55,376 nt of DNA from an uncultured Duncaniella sp. (GCA_910584825.1 CAJUCI010000017.1:1-55376); one strand, 5' to 3'. Positions 16,372 through 25,427 are shown, counted from the stretch's first letter. The notes: generated by a model from the letters alone, not told the origin. Numbers and translations: made by a program.

Positions 16372-16465
16372 ATTTGCTGTTACTACCCCCCCGCGACAAC
16401 TAAATTTGCGTCAGCTAACCACAAATAAAATTTGCGGTAACTCGCCCCGCAGCGACCAAATTTGC
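16370..16465 (+). repeat. Four degenerate direct repeats after the lipoprotein gene
   Basis: AAATTTGC occurs at 16370, 16402, 16428 and 16458, in a unit close to GCGACAACTAAATTTGCGGTAACT with 26-32 bp period. The first unit overlaps the last codons and the stop of the lipoprotein gene. Function is unknown. Confidence 0.6.
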
Positions 16466-16481
16466 GGCTACTGACTCTCAA

Positions 16482-16775
16482 AGCCGCGAAGCGGCGGTGA
16501 AATAGTAGCCCCACCACGAGCGAATGCGGGAATAGCCCGAAGGGCTGAAATTCCCGCATCGCGAGGCGTGGGGTTACAAATACCGATTACGAAATCGGGC
16601 GTCGAAGACGTCCGGCAAATGCCGACAGTACGGATATTTACAGGACGTCTTCGACGCCCGTTACCCTCCTGCAATCACATACCCCACGCCTCGCGAGACT
16701 GAGGACTTTGCCCTGACGGGCAGCCCTCAGTCTCTGCTCGTGGCGGGGCTACTATTACATCGCCGCACCGCGGCT
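16482..16775. repeat. 294-bp cloverleaf palindromic element
   Basis: The element folds on either strand into an outer stem and three arms. Outer stem: 16482-16520 with 16737-16775 (39 nt each, about 33 matches). Arm 1: 16524-16533 with 16550-16559, continuing with AGCCC/GGGCT around a GAA loop. Arm 2: 16561-16574 with 16681-16694 (14 bp, perfect) and, inside it, 16596-16613 with 16643-16660 (18 bp, perfect). Arm 3: 16696-16704 with 16725-16733, plus GCCC/GGGC. The symmetry is too regular to be chance. It lies between the lipoprotein gene and pnp. A short minus-strand frame through it (16468-16674) is not supported as a gene. Confidence 0.85.
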
Positions 16776-16910
16776 TGGCGGCTCTTGCCCCTCGCCTCAG
16801 CATGCGCCTGACAGGCTAATCTCGCCCCAGGCTCGGTCATTTCCCCACCGCTCACGATGATTTTTATATTTATTAAGGCTTAAACCGTTAAATAATTGGA
16901 AAATAATTGT

Positions 16911-16918
16911 TAACTTTG
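16911..16918 (+). promoter_or_regulatory. -7 box (TAACTTTG) for pnp
   Basis: TAACTTTG matches the consensus. The start would be near 16925, giving a GC-rich leader of about 110 nt before the pnp ATG at 17038, room for the post-transcriptional autoregulation known for pnp in other bacteria. Confidence 0.65.
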
Positions 16919-17037
16919 CAAAATCCGTGCGACCGCGCCGACCGCGACCGCCGGTAGGAACGTGCCCGACGCTATGACGGCACCTCCTTTAAGCTGCAAA
17001 AACGAAGAAATCACAAAAGCTGAATTAAACACATTTT

Positions 17038-19287
17038 ATGAATCCAATCAAAAAAACCATCGCGCTGCCTGACGGTCGCACCATTACCCTCGAGACGGGT
17101 AAGCTGGCCAAGCAAGCCGATGGAGCGGTAGAACTCCGCATGGGTAACACCATGCTCCTCGCTACAGTATGCTCGGCCAAGGAAGCCGGCGAAGGAGTTG
17201 ACTTTATGCCCCTCACTGTAGAGTACAAAGAAAAATTCTCGTCCAACGGACGCTTCCCCGGCGGCTTCACCAAACGCGAAGGCCGTGCCGGCGACTACGA
17301 AATTCTTACCTCACGTCTTGTAGACCGCGCTCTGCGCCCCCTTTTCCCCGACAATTACCATGCTGACACCATCGTGCAGGTGACCATGTACTCGGCCGAC
17401 GGTGTAGACATGCCCGACGCTCTCGCAGGCCTCGCAGCCTCAGCCGCTATGGCCGTGAGCGATATCCCCTTCAACGGCCCCATCTCCGAGGTGCGCGTTG
17501 CCCGTGTGGACGGTGAGTTTGTCATCAACCCCACCTTCGAGCAGTGCGAGCGCGCCGACATGGAGCTTATGGTAGGTGCAACCTACGAGAACATCATGAT
17601 GGTCGAAGGCGAGATGAACGAGGTGAGCGAGGCTGACCTCCTCAACGCCCTTCGCGTGGCCCACGACGCCATCAAGGTACAGTGCAAGGCTCAGATGGAG
17701 CTGGCCGAGGAGGCCGGTGCCACCGTCAAGCGCGAATACTGCCACGAAGTCAACGACGAAGAGCTCCGCGAGGACGTGCGCAAGAAGTGCTATGACAAGG
17801 CTTATGCCATCGCCAAGGCCGGATGCGCCGACAAGCACTGGCGTCAGGACAGCTTCGACGCCATCTGCGACGAATATATCGAATCACTCCCCGAGGAGGA
17901 GCGCGAAGAGAAGGCTCCCCTCGTGAAGCGTTACTATCACGACGTCGAGAAGGAGGCCATGCGCCGCTGCGTGCTCGACGAGGGCATCCGTCTCGACGGC
18001 CGCAAGACCAACGAGATTCGCCCCATTTGGTGCGAGACCGACTATCTGCCCGGTCCCCACGGCTCGGCTGTCTTCACCCGCGGTGAGACACAGTCACTCG
18101 CTACCGTGACCCTCGGCACCAAGCTCGACGAGAAGATTCTCGACGACGTGCTCAACCAGGGCCGCGAGCGTTTCCTTCTCCACTACAACTTCCCCCCCTT
18201 CTCCACCGGCGAAGCCCGCGCACCCCGCGGCGTAGGCCGTCGTGAGGTAGGCCACGGCAACCTCGCACACCGCGCACTCAAGCGCATGTTCCCCGACGAT
18301 TTCCCCTATGTATGCCGCATCGTCAGCGACATTCTCGAGAGCAACGGCTCGTCGTCGATGGCAACAGTATGCGCCGGCACCCTCTCGCTCCTCGACGCAG
18401 GCGTGAAGATGAAGCGTCCCGTCAGCGGCATCGCCATGGGCCTCATCTCTGACGGCGAGAAGTATGCAGTGCTCTCTGACATCCTCGGCGACGAGGACCA
18501 CCTCGGCGACATGGACTTCAAGGTGACCGGCACCCGCAAGGGCATCACCGCCACCCAGATGGACATCAAGGTTGACGGCCTCAGCTACGAGATTCTTGAG
18601 AAGGCACTCAACCAGGCCAAGGAAGGCCGTCTGCACATCCTCGACAAAATCGAGGAGACCATCCCCGCACCCCGCGAGGACTACAAGCCCCACGTGCCCC
18701 GCATCGTCACCATGCTCATACCCAAGGAGCTTATCGGTGCCGTGATTGGCCCGGGCGGAAAGGTAATCCAGGGCATTCAGGAGGCCAGCGGTGCCACAGT
18801 CAGCATCGACGAAATCCCCGAGGGCGGCTACATCGAGGTGGCTGCTGCCAACAAGCCCGCCATCGACAAGGCTCTCGAGATGATTAACGCCATCGTCGAG
18901 CTCCCCGAGGAGGGCAAGGTCTACTCAGGCAAGGTGCGCTCGATACTCGAGTTCGGCGCGTTTGTCGAGTTCATGCCCAACCGTGACGGTCTGCTCCACA
19001 TCTCGGAAATCTCTTGGGACCGCCTCGAGAACATGGAGGCCTCCGGCCTCAAGGAGGGCGACCAGGTTGAGGTCAAGCTCATCGAGATTGACAAGAAGAC
19101 CGGCAAGTATCGCCTGTCGATGCGTGCCCTTCAGCCCAAGCCCGAAGGCTACGTAGAGCGCGAGCGCGCACCCCGTGGCGACCGTCCCCGTCGTGAGGGC
19201 GGCGACCGTGGCGAGCGTCGTCCACGCCGTGACGGCGACCGCGGTCCCCGTCGCGAAGGTGGCGAGCGTCGCGAACCCCGCAACTAA
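17038..19287 (+). CDS. pnp: Polyribonucleotide nucleotidyltransferase (PNPase)
   Basis: PNPase degrades RNA 3' to 5' with phosphate, and can add tails. The 749-residue protein has the full domain order: RNase PH-like core 1 (FSSNGRFPGGFTKREGR, about 61-77), a helical linker, RNase PH-like core 2 (about 315-545, with FPPFSTGEARAPRGVGRREVGHG and the catalytic D in LGDEDHLGDMDFKV), a KH domain with IGPGGKVIQGI (about 575), an S1 domain (KVYSGKVRSILEFGAFVEFMP, about 625) and an Arg/Gly/Asp-rich tail of about 45 residues made of RGDRPRREGG-type repeats. The tail is an RNA-binding extension often seen in Bacteroidetes. An intrinsic terminator follows. Confidence 0.98.
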   Translation: MNPIKKTIALPDGRTITLETGKLAKQADGAVELRMGNTMLLATVCSAKEAGEGVDFMPLTVEYKEKFSSNGRFPGGFTKREGRAGDYEILTSRLVDRALRPLFPDNYHADTIVQVTMYSADGVDMPDALAGLAASAAMAVSDIPFNGPISEVRVARVDGEFVINPTFEQCERADMELMVGATYENIMMVEGEMNEVSEADLLNALRVAHDAIKVQCKAQMELAEEAGATVKREYCHEVNDEELREDVRKKCYDKAYAIAKAGCADKHWRQDSFDAICDEYIESLPEEEREEKAPLVKRYYHDVEKEAMRRCVLDEGIRLDGRKTNEIRPIWCETDYLPGPHGSAVFTRGETQSLATVTLGTKLDEKILDDVLNQGRERFLLHYNFPPFSTGEARAPRGVGRREVGHGNLAHRALKRMFPDDFPYVCRIVSDILESNGSSSMATVCAGTLSLLDAGVKMKRPVSGIAMGLISDGEKYAVLSDILGDEDHLGDMDFKVTGTRKGITATQMDIKVDGLSYEILEKALNQAKEGRLHILDKIEETIPAPREDYKPHVPRIVTMLIPKELIGAVIGPGGKVIQGIQEASGATVSIDEIPEGGYIEVAAANKPAIDKALEMINAIVELPEEGKVYSGKVRSILEFGAFVEFMPNRDGLLHISEISWDRLENMEASGLKEGDQVEVKLIEIDKKTGKYRLSMRALQPKPEGYVERERAPRGDRPRREGGDRGERRPRRDGDRGPRREGGERREPRN

Positions 19288-19315
19288 TCGTTAGACGATT
19301 CCCCCACTGAAAATA

Positions 19316-19378
19316 CTGAATGGGAAACGGAAATTAGCTTAATCAGGCTAATCACTCCGTTTTCCATTCTTTTTTTAT
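19316..19378 (+). terminator. Rho-independent terminator of pnp
   Basis: GAATGGGAAACGGA pairs with TCCGTTTTCCATTC around an inner TTAGC/GCTAA helix and is followed by a run of T (about 19370-19377). Confidence 0.8.
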
Positions 19379-19424
19379 AATTTTGCACAACCGCCCCGCG
19401 CAAAAAGTTGCGACCTTGTAGGAG

Positions 19425-19534
19425 CGAGGGTGTTGCAGAACTCAATTTTTCAAAATTGAATATGCCATACAAGGCTCCAATCGCGTTAGCAAATGTTAAA
19501 TTCAACGGTTTTTGGAGGTTCTGCAACACCCTCG
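19425..19534. repeat. Inverted repeat with 17-bp perfect arms
   Basis: Bases 19425-19441 are exactly complementary to 19518-19534 (CGAGGGTGTTGCAGAAC and its complement). Inside, a shorter TTCAATTTT-type palindrome (about 19442-19461) is visible. No coding capacity. Related TGTTGC-containing hairpins occur at 5659 and 52283. Confidence 0.65.
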
Positions 19535-19573
19535 ATATGTAGCCACGTATCAGCCAACGGCACAAAGCCCCAA

Positions 19574-19710
19574 CCGCCCCATATCGACGGTAGACCTGCC
19601 GCTCCTTGACTACAGTTACCCAAGTCGCCCCATATCGACGGCTAAAGCCGTCGCTCCTACCGCGAAGCCAATTTTAAATTTTAAATTTTCAATTTTAAAT
19701 TCTAATTTCG
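19574..19710. repeat. C-type hairpin repeats plus A-type arm before the first GT32 gene
   Basis: Two copies of CCCATATCGACGG-type sequence occur, the second continuing as CTAAAGCCGTCGCTCCTAC (about 19633-19660), the same unit as the perfect 30-bp repeat at 44897. An A-type AT-rich arm (GCGAAGCCAATTTTAAA-like, 19664-19707) then runs to the GTG start of the glycosyltransferase. Confidence 0.65.
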
Positions 19711-20499
19711 GTGATTCCCAAGAAGATACACTACTGCTGGTTTGGCGGCAAGCCGCTTCCCGCCGACACCGTGCGCTACATAGCCACATGGCGCGAGCAC
19801 TGCCCCGACTATGAGATAAAGGAATGGAACGAGTCAAACTTCAACCTCGACCTCTATCCCTACGTCCGCGAGGCATATGACGCCGGCAAATACGCCTTCG
19901 TCTCAGACGTCGCCCGCCTCCACGCGCTCGTGGCCGAGGGAGGCGTGTATCTCGACACCGACGTAGAGGTGCTCAAATCCTTCGACCCGTTTCTCGGCCA
20001 CGAGGCATTCACGGGATTCGAGGACGGCAGCCACGTCACCACCGGCGTAATGGGCTCGGAAAAGGGCGGACGGTGGGCGCGCGAAAACCTCGAAGCCTAC
20101 GCCGACCGACGGTTCGTGAAACCTGACGGCACGTATGATACGACGACCAACGTGGCCGTCATCACCGCCTACATGCTCCGCCACGGACTGCGGCTCGACG
20201 ACACTCTGCAACACATCGACGGACTCGTCACCGTATATCCTCGCGAATACTTCTGCCCCAAAGACTCGTATGCCTACTCACGCAACCCCGGCAACATCAC
20301 CGGCAACACCCATACCATCCACTACTTTGCCGGCACATGGCAGACGCGCAACACCCCCGAATACATACGTCTGCGCAAAAAGTATCGCATCATCCCCTAC
20401 TTCATACGCAAGAAACTCATCCTCGCTCTCCTCGGCGAATCGCGCCGAGGCTTCTTCCCCACCCTCCTCCGCCTCCTCGGCCATCAGAAAAGCGAGTGA
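19711..20499 (+). CDS. GT32-type glycosyltransferase (DXD sugar-binding)
   Basis: The 262-residue protein is a family 32-like glycosyltransferase. It opens IPKKIHYCWFGGKPLP, has the conserved EWNESN and AFVSDVARLHAL segments, and the metal/nucleotide-sugar-binding DXD motif in GGVYLDTDVEVL (about residues 72-83). Such enzymes transfer sugars to cell-surface glycans. There is no membrane segment; it should act at the inner face of the membrane. Translation starts at GTG; no ATG is available in a suitable place. It is followed 97 bp later by a paralogue of the same length, the two sharing about half their residues. Confidence 0.9.
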   Translation: MIPKKIHYCWFGGKPLPADTVRYIATWREHCPDYEIKEWNESNFNLDLYPYVREAYDAGKYAFVSDVARLHALVAEGGVYLDTDVEVLKSFDPFLGHEAFTGFEDGSHVTTGVMGSEKGGRWARENLEAYADRRFVKPDGTYDTTTNVAVITAYMLRHGLRLDDTLQHIDGLVTVYPREYFCPKDSYAYSRNPGNITGNTHTIHYFAGTWQTRNTPEYIRLRKKYRIIPYFIRKKLILALLGESRRGFFPTLLRLLGHQKSE

Positions 20500-20596
20500 T
20501 TCAGCCAAAAGCACCATATGATACATAAGAGAAAGCAGAGTAGAATATGATGCGCAATTCTTAATTTTTAATTTTCAATTCTAAATTCCCCATTAG
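20500..20596. repeat. A-type arm between the two GT32 genes
   Basis: The last 45 bp before the second GT32 gene are an A-type AT-rich arm (GCGCAATTCTTAATTTTTAA-like), closely similar in layout to the arm in front of the first copy. This suggests the duplication carried its upstream arm along. Confidence 0.55.
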
Positions 20597-21361
20597 GTGA
20601 TTCCCAAGAAGATACATTACTGCTGGTTTGGCGGGAAGGAGCTTCCGGCCGAGGCTGTCAGGTGCATTGAGTCGTGGTGGAAGTTTTGCCCCGACTATGA
20701 GATAAAAGAGTGGAACGAGAGCAATTTTGACATCGACTGCCTCCCCTATGTGCGCGAGGCTTACGATGCACGCAAATATGCCTTCGTGTCAGATGTAGCG
20801 CGCCTCATGGCCCTCGACAGGGAGGGGGGCGTGTATATGGACACCGACATGGAGCTGACCGCCGGCATAGACGGTTTTCTCGACTGCGAATCGTTCTGCG
20901 GATTTGAGGATGATGAGAATATCAATGCCGCCATCATCGGCGCACAGCCCGGCACGCCGTGGATTGCCGAACTCATCGACTCCTACAAAGGGCGGCACTT
21001 CCTCAAACCCAACGGCCACCTCGATGTCACGACCATTGTCACCGTCATGACGCGCCACCTCATGAGCAAGGGTCTGCGCAACGACGGCTCCATGCAGCAC
21101 CTTCCGGGAGTGGTCACCGCCTACCCAAAGGACTGGTTTTACCCCAAATCATACTCGACTGGCGAGACGGTAATCACACCCAACACCCACGGCATACACC
21201 ACTGCGTGGCCTCGTGGGTCTATCAGCAGAATCCCGAATATATCGCACTGTCAAAGAAATATCACTGGGTACCCAAGGTGATACGCCGCCACTTCATCCT
21301 CACCTACCTGGGCGAACGCAAATCACCGCTCACGTCAAGGCTACTGAGGCTGTTTGGTTAA
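20597..21361 (+). CDS. GT32-type glycosyltransferase, tandem paralogue
   Basis: The 254-residue protein is a paralogue of the preceding gene: same opening IPKKIHYCWFGGKELP, CPDYEIKEWNESNFD, AFVSDVARLMAL, and DXD motif GGVYMDTDMELT. The middle and C-terminal parts differ more (acceptor region), so the two may add different sugars or use different acceptors. It also starts at GTG. The gene ends just before a B-type repeat that separates it from the convergent MATE gene. Its role in a specific glycan cannot be read from the context, since no other polysaccharide gene adjoins. Confidence 0.9.
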   Translation: MIPKKIHYCWFGGKELPAEAVRCIESWWKFCPDYEIKEWNESNFDIDCLPYVREAYDARKYAFVSDVARLMALDREGGVYMDTDMELTAGIDGFLDCESFCGFEDDENINAAIIGAQPGTPWIAELIDSYKGRHFLKPNGHLDVTTIVTVMTRHLMSKGLRNDGSMQHLPGVVTAYPKDWFYPKSYSTGETVITPNTHGIHHCVASWVYQQNPEYIALSKKYHWVPKVIRRHFILTYLGERKSPLTSRLLRLFG

Positions 21362-21375
21362 TCTTGGAGTCAAAA

Positions 21376-21470
21376 AAAGTATAAGAGTAAAAAAAGTTAA
21401 GATAATAGCTATGAATCGGGATGCCATAGCTATTATCTTAACTTTTTTAACTTCTAAACTCTTTCGACTA
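21376..21470. repeat. B-type repeat, locus 2, carrying the MATE stop codon
   Basis: A perfect 24-bp pair, 21390-21413 with 21425-21448, contains the B-family arms AAGTTAAGATAATAG and complement around an 11-nt loop. The right flank (CTTCTAAACTCTTTCGACTA) supplies the TAG of the MATE gene on the minus strand. Probable bidirectional terminator between convergent genes. Confidence 0.75.
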
Positions 21471-22805
21471 TGAGCCAGCCCTTTTAGCGAGGAAATAACC
21501 GACAATCGAGAGGGCTGTGAGTAATTCCGAGACACCGATGGCGAGCCATATGCCCTTGACACCCAACACCTGCGGGAGCAGCACAAACGACGGCACGAGC
21601 AGAAGGCATCCCCTCATCAGAGCGAACCACACCGACGGGGCCACACGCTCGACACTCTGAAAATATCCGATGGCCGTAAGATTGAAGATGTAGAATATCA
21701 CGCATGATGCAAACCACGGCAACCCCTCTATGGCATAGCGCGCGGCCTGCGACTCCGTGCCGATGAACAGCCCGGTCATCTCAGCCGGGAAGAATATGAA
21801 CATGGCCGTGACTGCCACTCCGAACACCATAGCCGTGCGCATGGCCACACGTTCGGTCGACGCCACACGGTCAAGCGCACCGAGGCCGTAGTTATAGCTG
21901 ATAATCGGCTGCGCCGACTGCGCTATGGCATTGCCTATCATAAAGAAGAACGGGCAGTAATAACATGCCACGCCCCATGCGGCCACACCGTCGTCGCCGA
22001 GATAGCGCATGAACACGAGATTGCCCACAAACATCAGCATGGCTATGGTCGACTCGCCGAGAAAGGCCGACACTCCGATGCGCATCTGATAGCCCACGCT
22101 CCTGACCATAGCCTTGAGCGAATCGAGGCTGACAGGCACGGCAATGAGCCTTAGTGTGCGGGCATAGCGAGCGAGATATATGAGAGCCATGAGTCCGCCT
22201 ACCGTCACACTGATGCCGGTGGCTGCGGCCGCACCCTTCATGCCCCAGCCCAGGGGGAAGATGAAGATGTAATCAAGAAGTATGTTGAGCAGACCGGGAA
22301 TGACGTTGCACCACATGGCCAGCCTCGGCGAGCCGTCAAGGCGCACAATAAACAGTCCTATCATGCCCCAGATGTTAAGGATAAGTCCGGGGGTGAAAAA
22401 GACGAGATAGTCAATGGCAAGCGGCAGGAGCGAGTCGCTCGACCCCAGCGCGTAAGCCGTGGCCGTGGGGCTGGCAAGCATGCCGATGACGTAGAGCAGC
22501 ACCAAAGTCGTTCCGGCTGTGAGGGCATATGTGACATTGCGCCTGGCCTTCTCTACCGCGCCGTGTGAAAGCTGGATTGATGCCACGACCGAACAGCCTA
22601 TGCCGAGCATCAGCCCGATGCCCACCATGAACATCATCGGTGCCCACACGATATTGACCGCGGCCACGGCCTCACTGCCTATGCCCTGACCGACAAACAC
22701 GCCGTCGGCCGCCGTGACTACGCACAGGCTGAGCATACCCAACAGTGTGGGCACAAAGTATTGCCGGAACAGCCGCCCGGTAGGTTCCTTGCCTAAATCA
22801 ATCAT
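21468..22805 (-). CDS. MATE-family efflux transporter
   Basis: I place the start at the ATG at 22805 (MIDLGKEPTGRLFRQYFVPT), which gives the usual MATE N-terminus; a longer frame to 22865 would run into the amylase gene. The roughly 445-residue protein has about 12 hydrophobic helices in two related halves, with the typical first helix (PTLLGMLSLCVVTAADGVFVGQGIG), AAVNIVWAPMMFMVGIG, and AISQ-type segments such as NAIAQSAQPIISYNYG. It should export drugs or metabolites using a Na+ or H+ gradient from the inner membrane. Gap to the upstream amylase gene is 29 bp. Confidence 0.93.
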   Translation of the reverse strand: MIDLGKEPTGRLFRQYFVPTLLGMLSLCVVTAADGVFVGQGIGSEAVAAVNIVWAPMMFMVGIGLMLGIGCSVVASIQLSHGAVEKARRNVTYALTAGTTLVLLYVIGMLASPTATAYALGSSDSLLPLAIDYLVFFTPGLILNIWGMIGLFIVRLDGSPRLAMWCNVIPGLLNILLDYIFIFPLGWGMKGAAAATGISVTVGGLMALIYLARYARTLRLIAVPVSLDSLKAMVRSVGYQMRIGVSAFLGESTIAMLMFVGNLVFMRYLGDDGVAAWGVACYYCPFFFMIGNAIAQSAQPIISYNYGLGALDRVASTERVAMRTAMVFGVAVTAMFIFFPAEMTGLFIGTESQAARYAIEGLPWFASCVIFYIFNLTAIGYFQSVERVAPSVWFALMRGCLLLVPSFVLLPQVLGVKGIWLAIGVSELLTALSIVGYFLAKRAGS

Positions 22806-22834
22806 ACAATAATGTTTGTGTGTACTACCCCTGA

Positions 22835-24532
22835 CTATTTGACCTGCGAGTGGCGTATCTTCCACACCACGGCATTGTAGGGGGGTATCATCGTGGTGAA
22901 CGGTTCGGTCGACGAGAGGGTCTTCACGTCGGTCTCGCCCGTCAGGAGCTCGCGCGCGGTCACCTTGCCCTCGGGGATGTTGAGCATCTCGAGAGCGTGG
23001 AGCGGCACATTGATGGCGAGGTCACACGAGTCGGCCGAAAAGTTTACGGCAATCAGCAGGGTGACACCGTCATAACTGCGCAGGAACACATACTGGCGAT
23101 GGGGGTTGAGCGTGGGATTCTGATAATTGACATACATAAGGTCAAAGAATCGTCCGGCCGCGATAGCCTTCTCGCTGTTGCACAAACGCAGGATGGTGGC
23201 ATACTTGGCCCTGAGCCAACGCTCGCGCGGAGTGAGCTGCGAGCCGTCAGGCTTGCCGTGGTTATACCAACGGCGCAGCGTGGGCACACTCCAGTAGTCA
23301 AATATGGTGGTGCGTCCGTCATATCCGCTGAAACCCTCGGCGTCGGTGGCCTGTTCGCCCAGCTCCTGACCCGCATAAATCATCATCGGGCCGGTCGAAA
23401 TCATCGAGCTGATGACGAGCGAGGGGATTACCTTGGCAGGGTCGCCGGCATAGAACTTTGAGCCGAAACGCTGCTCGTCATGATTCTCGAGGAAGTTGAG
23501 CATATGGGGCTGTATCCCCTCGACCGTCTGCCAGCAGTTGGTGATGGTAGCGGCTGAATAGTTTGAGCACTGTATGCCGCGCAGGGTATCGTAAAGGTTG
23601 ACCTTGTCATAGAGATAGTCAAATCCGCCGGTGAAGATGAAGTCGCGGTAGAGCCCCACGTCATAAATCTCGGCGATGAACTTGACATGCGGATAGCGGT
23701 CCTTGACATTGGGTATGGCCCACTGCCAGAACTCGAGCGGCACCATGAACACCATGTCGCAACGGAATGCGTCGATGCCCTTCGATGCCCAGAAGCGGAG
23801 GATGTGGAGCATCTTGAACCACGTGTCGGGTATCGGGTCATAATGTCCCGAACCGTTCATGGGGTCGCGTCCGTAATTGAGTTTCACGGTCTCATACCAG
23901 TTGTTGACGCCCGGGAATGCCGAGAAGCAGTCGTCACCCGTAGCCTTGGCCGGGAACTCCACATAAGCCTTCTTGCCTGTGCCCAGGTCGATTGACGGGG
24001 CAAAGAGCTGACGGGTAATATAGTAGTAATTGTTGGAGGGGGAGAAGAACATGTCCGTGTCGTCATGCGCGCCGAAATCCTCAATCCCCGCAGGAGCAGC
24101 ATCGGAGTGATAGCGGCGGGCGGTATGATTGGGCACGAAATCGATTATCACGTCAAGACCGGCATCATGCGTGCGGGCCACGAGAGCCTCAAACTCGGCC
24201 ATACGGTTCTCGACATCAACGGCTATGTCGGGGTCGATGTCATAGTAATCCTTTATGGCATATGGCGAGCCGGCCTGACCCTTAACTACATGTGGATTGT
24301 CGGGCGGGGTAATGCCCTTGTCGCTATAGTCGGTCTTGGTGGCGTGCTCGATAACGCCCGTGTACCACACAGCTGTCACGCCGAGTTCCTTTATGCCGCC
24401 GAGCACGGCATCGGTTATGTCATTCATCTTGCCCACGCCATTCTGAGCGATGGTGCCGTTAGGGACACAGTTGACGTTAGTATTAGTGAAGAGGCGGGGG
24501 AAAAGCTGGTAGATGATTGGTTTACGGTCCAT
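22835..24532 (-). CDS. GH13 alpha-amylase-family glycosidase, cytoplasmic
   Basis: The 565-residue protein has the GH13 barrel motifs: DVIIDFVPNHTAR (region I, about 128-140), GIDAFRCDMVFM with the nucleophile Asp (region II, about 255-266), FIAEIYD with the acid Glu (region III, about 287-293) and FLENHDEQR (region IV, about 352-360). A small beta-sandwich domain follows (DGVTLLIAVNFSADSCDLAINVP). No signal peptide is present, so it acts on imported or stored alpha-glucans. It forms an apparent minus-strand operon with the patatin-like gene upstream (17-bp gap) and the MATE gene downstream. Confidence 0.93.
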   Translation of the reverse strand: MDRKPIIYQLFPRLFTNTNVNCVPNGTIAQNGVGKMNDITDAVLGGIKELGVTAVWYTGVIEHATKTDYSDKGITPPDNPHVVKGQAGSPYAIKDYYDIDPDIAVDVENRMAEFEALVARTHDAGLDVIIDFVPNHTARRYHSDAAPAGIEDFGAHDDTDMFFSPSNNYYYITRQLFAPSIDLGTGKKAYVEFPAKATGDDCFSAFPGVNNWYETVKLNYGRDPMNGSGHYDPIPDTWFKMLHILRFWASKGIDAFRCDMVFMVPLEFWQWAIPNVKDRYPHVKFIAEIYDVGLYRDFIFTGGFDYLYDKVNLYDTLRGIQCSNYSAATITNCWQTVEGIQPHMLNFLENHDEQRFGSKFYAGDPAKVIPSLVISSMISTGPMMIYAGQELGEQATDAEGFSGYDGRTTIFDYWSVPTLRRWYNHGKPDGSQLTPRERWLRAKYATILRLCNSEKAIAAGRFFDLMYVNYQNPTLNPHRQYVFLRSYDGVTLLIAVNFSADSCDLAINVPLHALEMLNIPEGKVTARELLTGETDVKTLSSTEPFTTMIPPYNAVVWKIRHSQVK

Positions 24533-24549
24533 GGGGGATATTTAGGTTT

Positions 24550-25359
24550 TCATGTCTTCCGCACATCGTCAGGCTTGACAAACCCGGCATTCAGCAATGC
24601 CAGCATGGTGCTGTCATAGCCCGAGCGGAACACACGGTTGATTTCTTTAAGATTGAATACGTTATATTTAGCTATGTCATTGATGCTTATAGCAAGGTCG
24701 CACAGCTGCATCTGGGCCTGGGAATTGTTCTTCACCAGTATGTCATATGTCAGCTGGGCGATGTCAAGTATCGACTTGGGCTTGCCGCGGCGCGGCATGG
24801 GCGAGCAATTGATGCCGATGAGATATTTGCACTTGTCGCGCAAGGCCCAGGCGGGAAGATTGGCCACCACGCCGCCGTCGACATACGTGACCCCGCCTAT
24901 CTTGACAGGCTTGAACACGATGGGTATGCTACACGATGCCGACACACATTCGGCGATGTTGCCCTCGCTGAACGCCACTGCCTTGTTGCCCAACAGGTCG
25001 GTGGCACACACCACCGAGGGGAGGGGCAACTCCGAGATGTCGTCATAGGGCACATGCTTGCGCAGGAATTTGCGGAAACCGTCCATCGAGAAAAACCCGT
25101 CACGCGGCACGGCCAGCTCGGCGAAATCGCCAAACTTGGCATCGGCAAACACCTTGACAATCTCCTCGGGGCGCATGCCCGAGGCATACATCACCGTCAC
25201 CACCGACCCGGCACTCACGCCGCCGATGATGTCGGGCTTGATGCCCATTTCCTCGAGTGCAAGCAACGCACCCGCGTGGGCAAAACCGCGTGCTCCGCCC
25301 CCGCTGAGTACGAGACCCAGCTTGTAAGGCTTGCGCGAAAATTTAAGCATGTCAAGCAT
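24550..25359 (-). CDS. Patatin-like phospholipase
   Basis: The 269-residue protein has the patatin fold motifs: the glycine-rich oxyanion loop LSGGGARGFAHAGAL (about 18-32), the nucleophile elbow GVSAGS (G-x-S-x-G, about 47-52) and the D-G-G of the catalytic Asp (VTYVDGGVVANLPA, about 168-181). Such enzymes are lipid acyl hydrolases. No signal peptide or barrel domain is present, so it appears cytoplasmic. The gene is divergent from the delta-prime-like gene, with 72 bp between. Confidence 0.93.
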   Translation of the reverse strand: MLDMLKFSRKPYKLGLVLSGGGARGFAHAGALLALEEMGIKPDIIGGVSAGSVVTVMYASGMRPEEIVKVFADAKFGDFAELAVPRDGFFSMDGFRKFLRKHVPYDDISELPLPSVVCATDLLGNKAVAFSEGNIAECVSASCSIPIVFKPVKIGGVTYVDGGVVANLPAWALRDKCKYLIGINCSPMPRRGKPKSILDIAQLTYDILVKNNSQAQMQLCDLAISINDIAKYNVFNLKEINRVFRSGYDSTMLALLNAGFVKPDDVRKT

Positions 25360-25419
25360 ATCGGCCGATGGTGTTTCTCATTTGTCAGTTATAGATGTGC
25401 AAATTTAGACATTTTTGAG

Positions 25420-25427
25420 TACATTTG
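25420..25427 (+). promoter_or_regulatory. -7 box (TACATTTG) abutting the delta-prime-like start
   Basis: TACATTTG is followed by CAAT and the ATG at 25432. As at ybaK, the predicted start point falls at the initiation codon, suggesting a leaderless mRNA. Confidence 0.5.

Noticed and set aside
16468..16674. 68-codon minus-strand frame in the cloverleaf element
   Set aside because: It reads through the palindrome arms, and its Arg/Pro/Gly-rich product is explained by the repeat.
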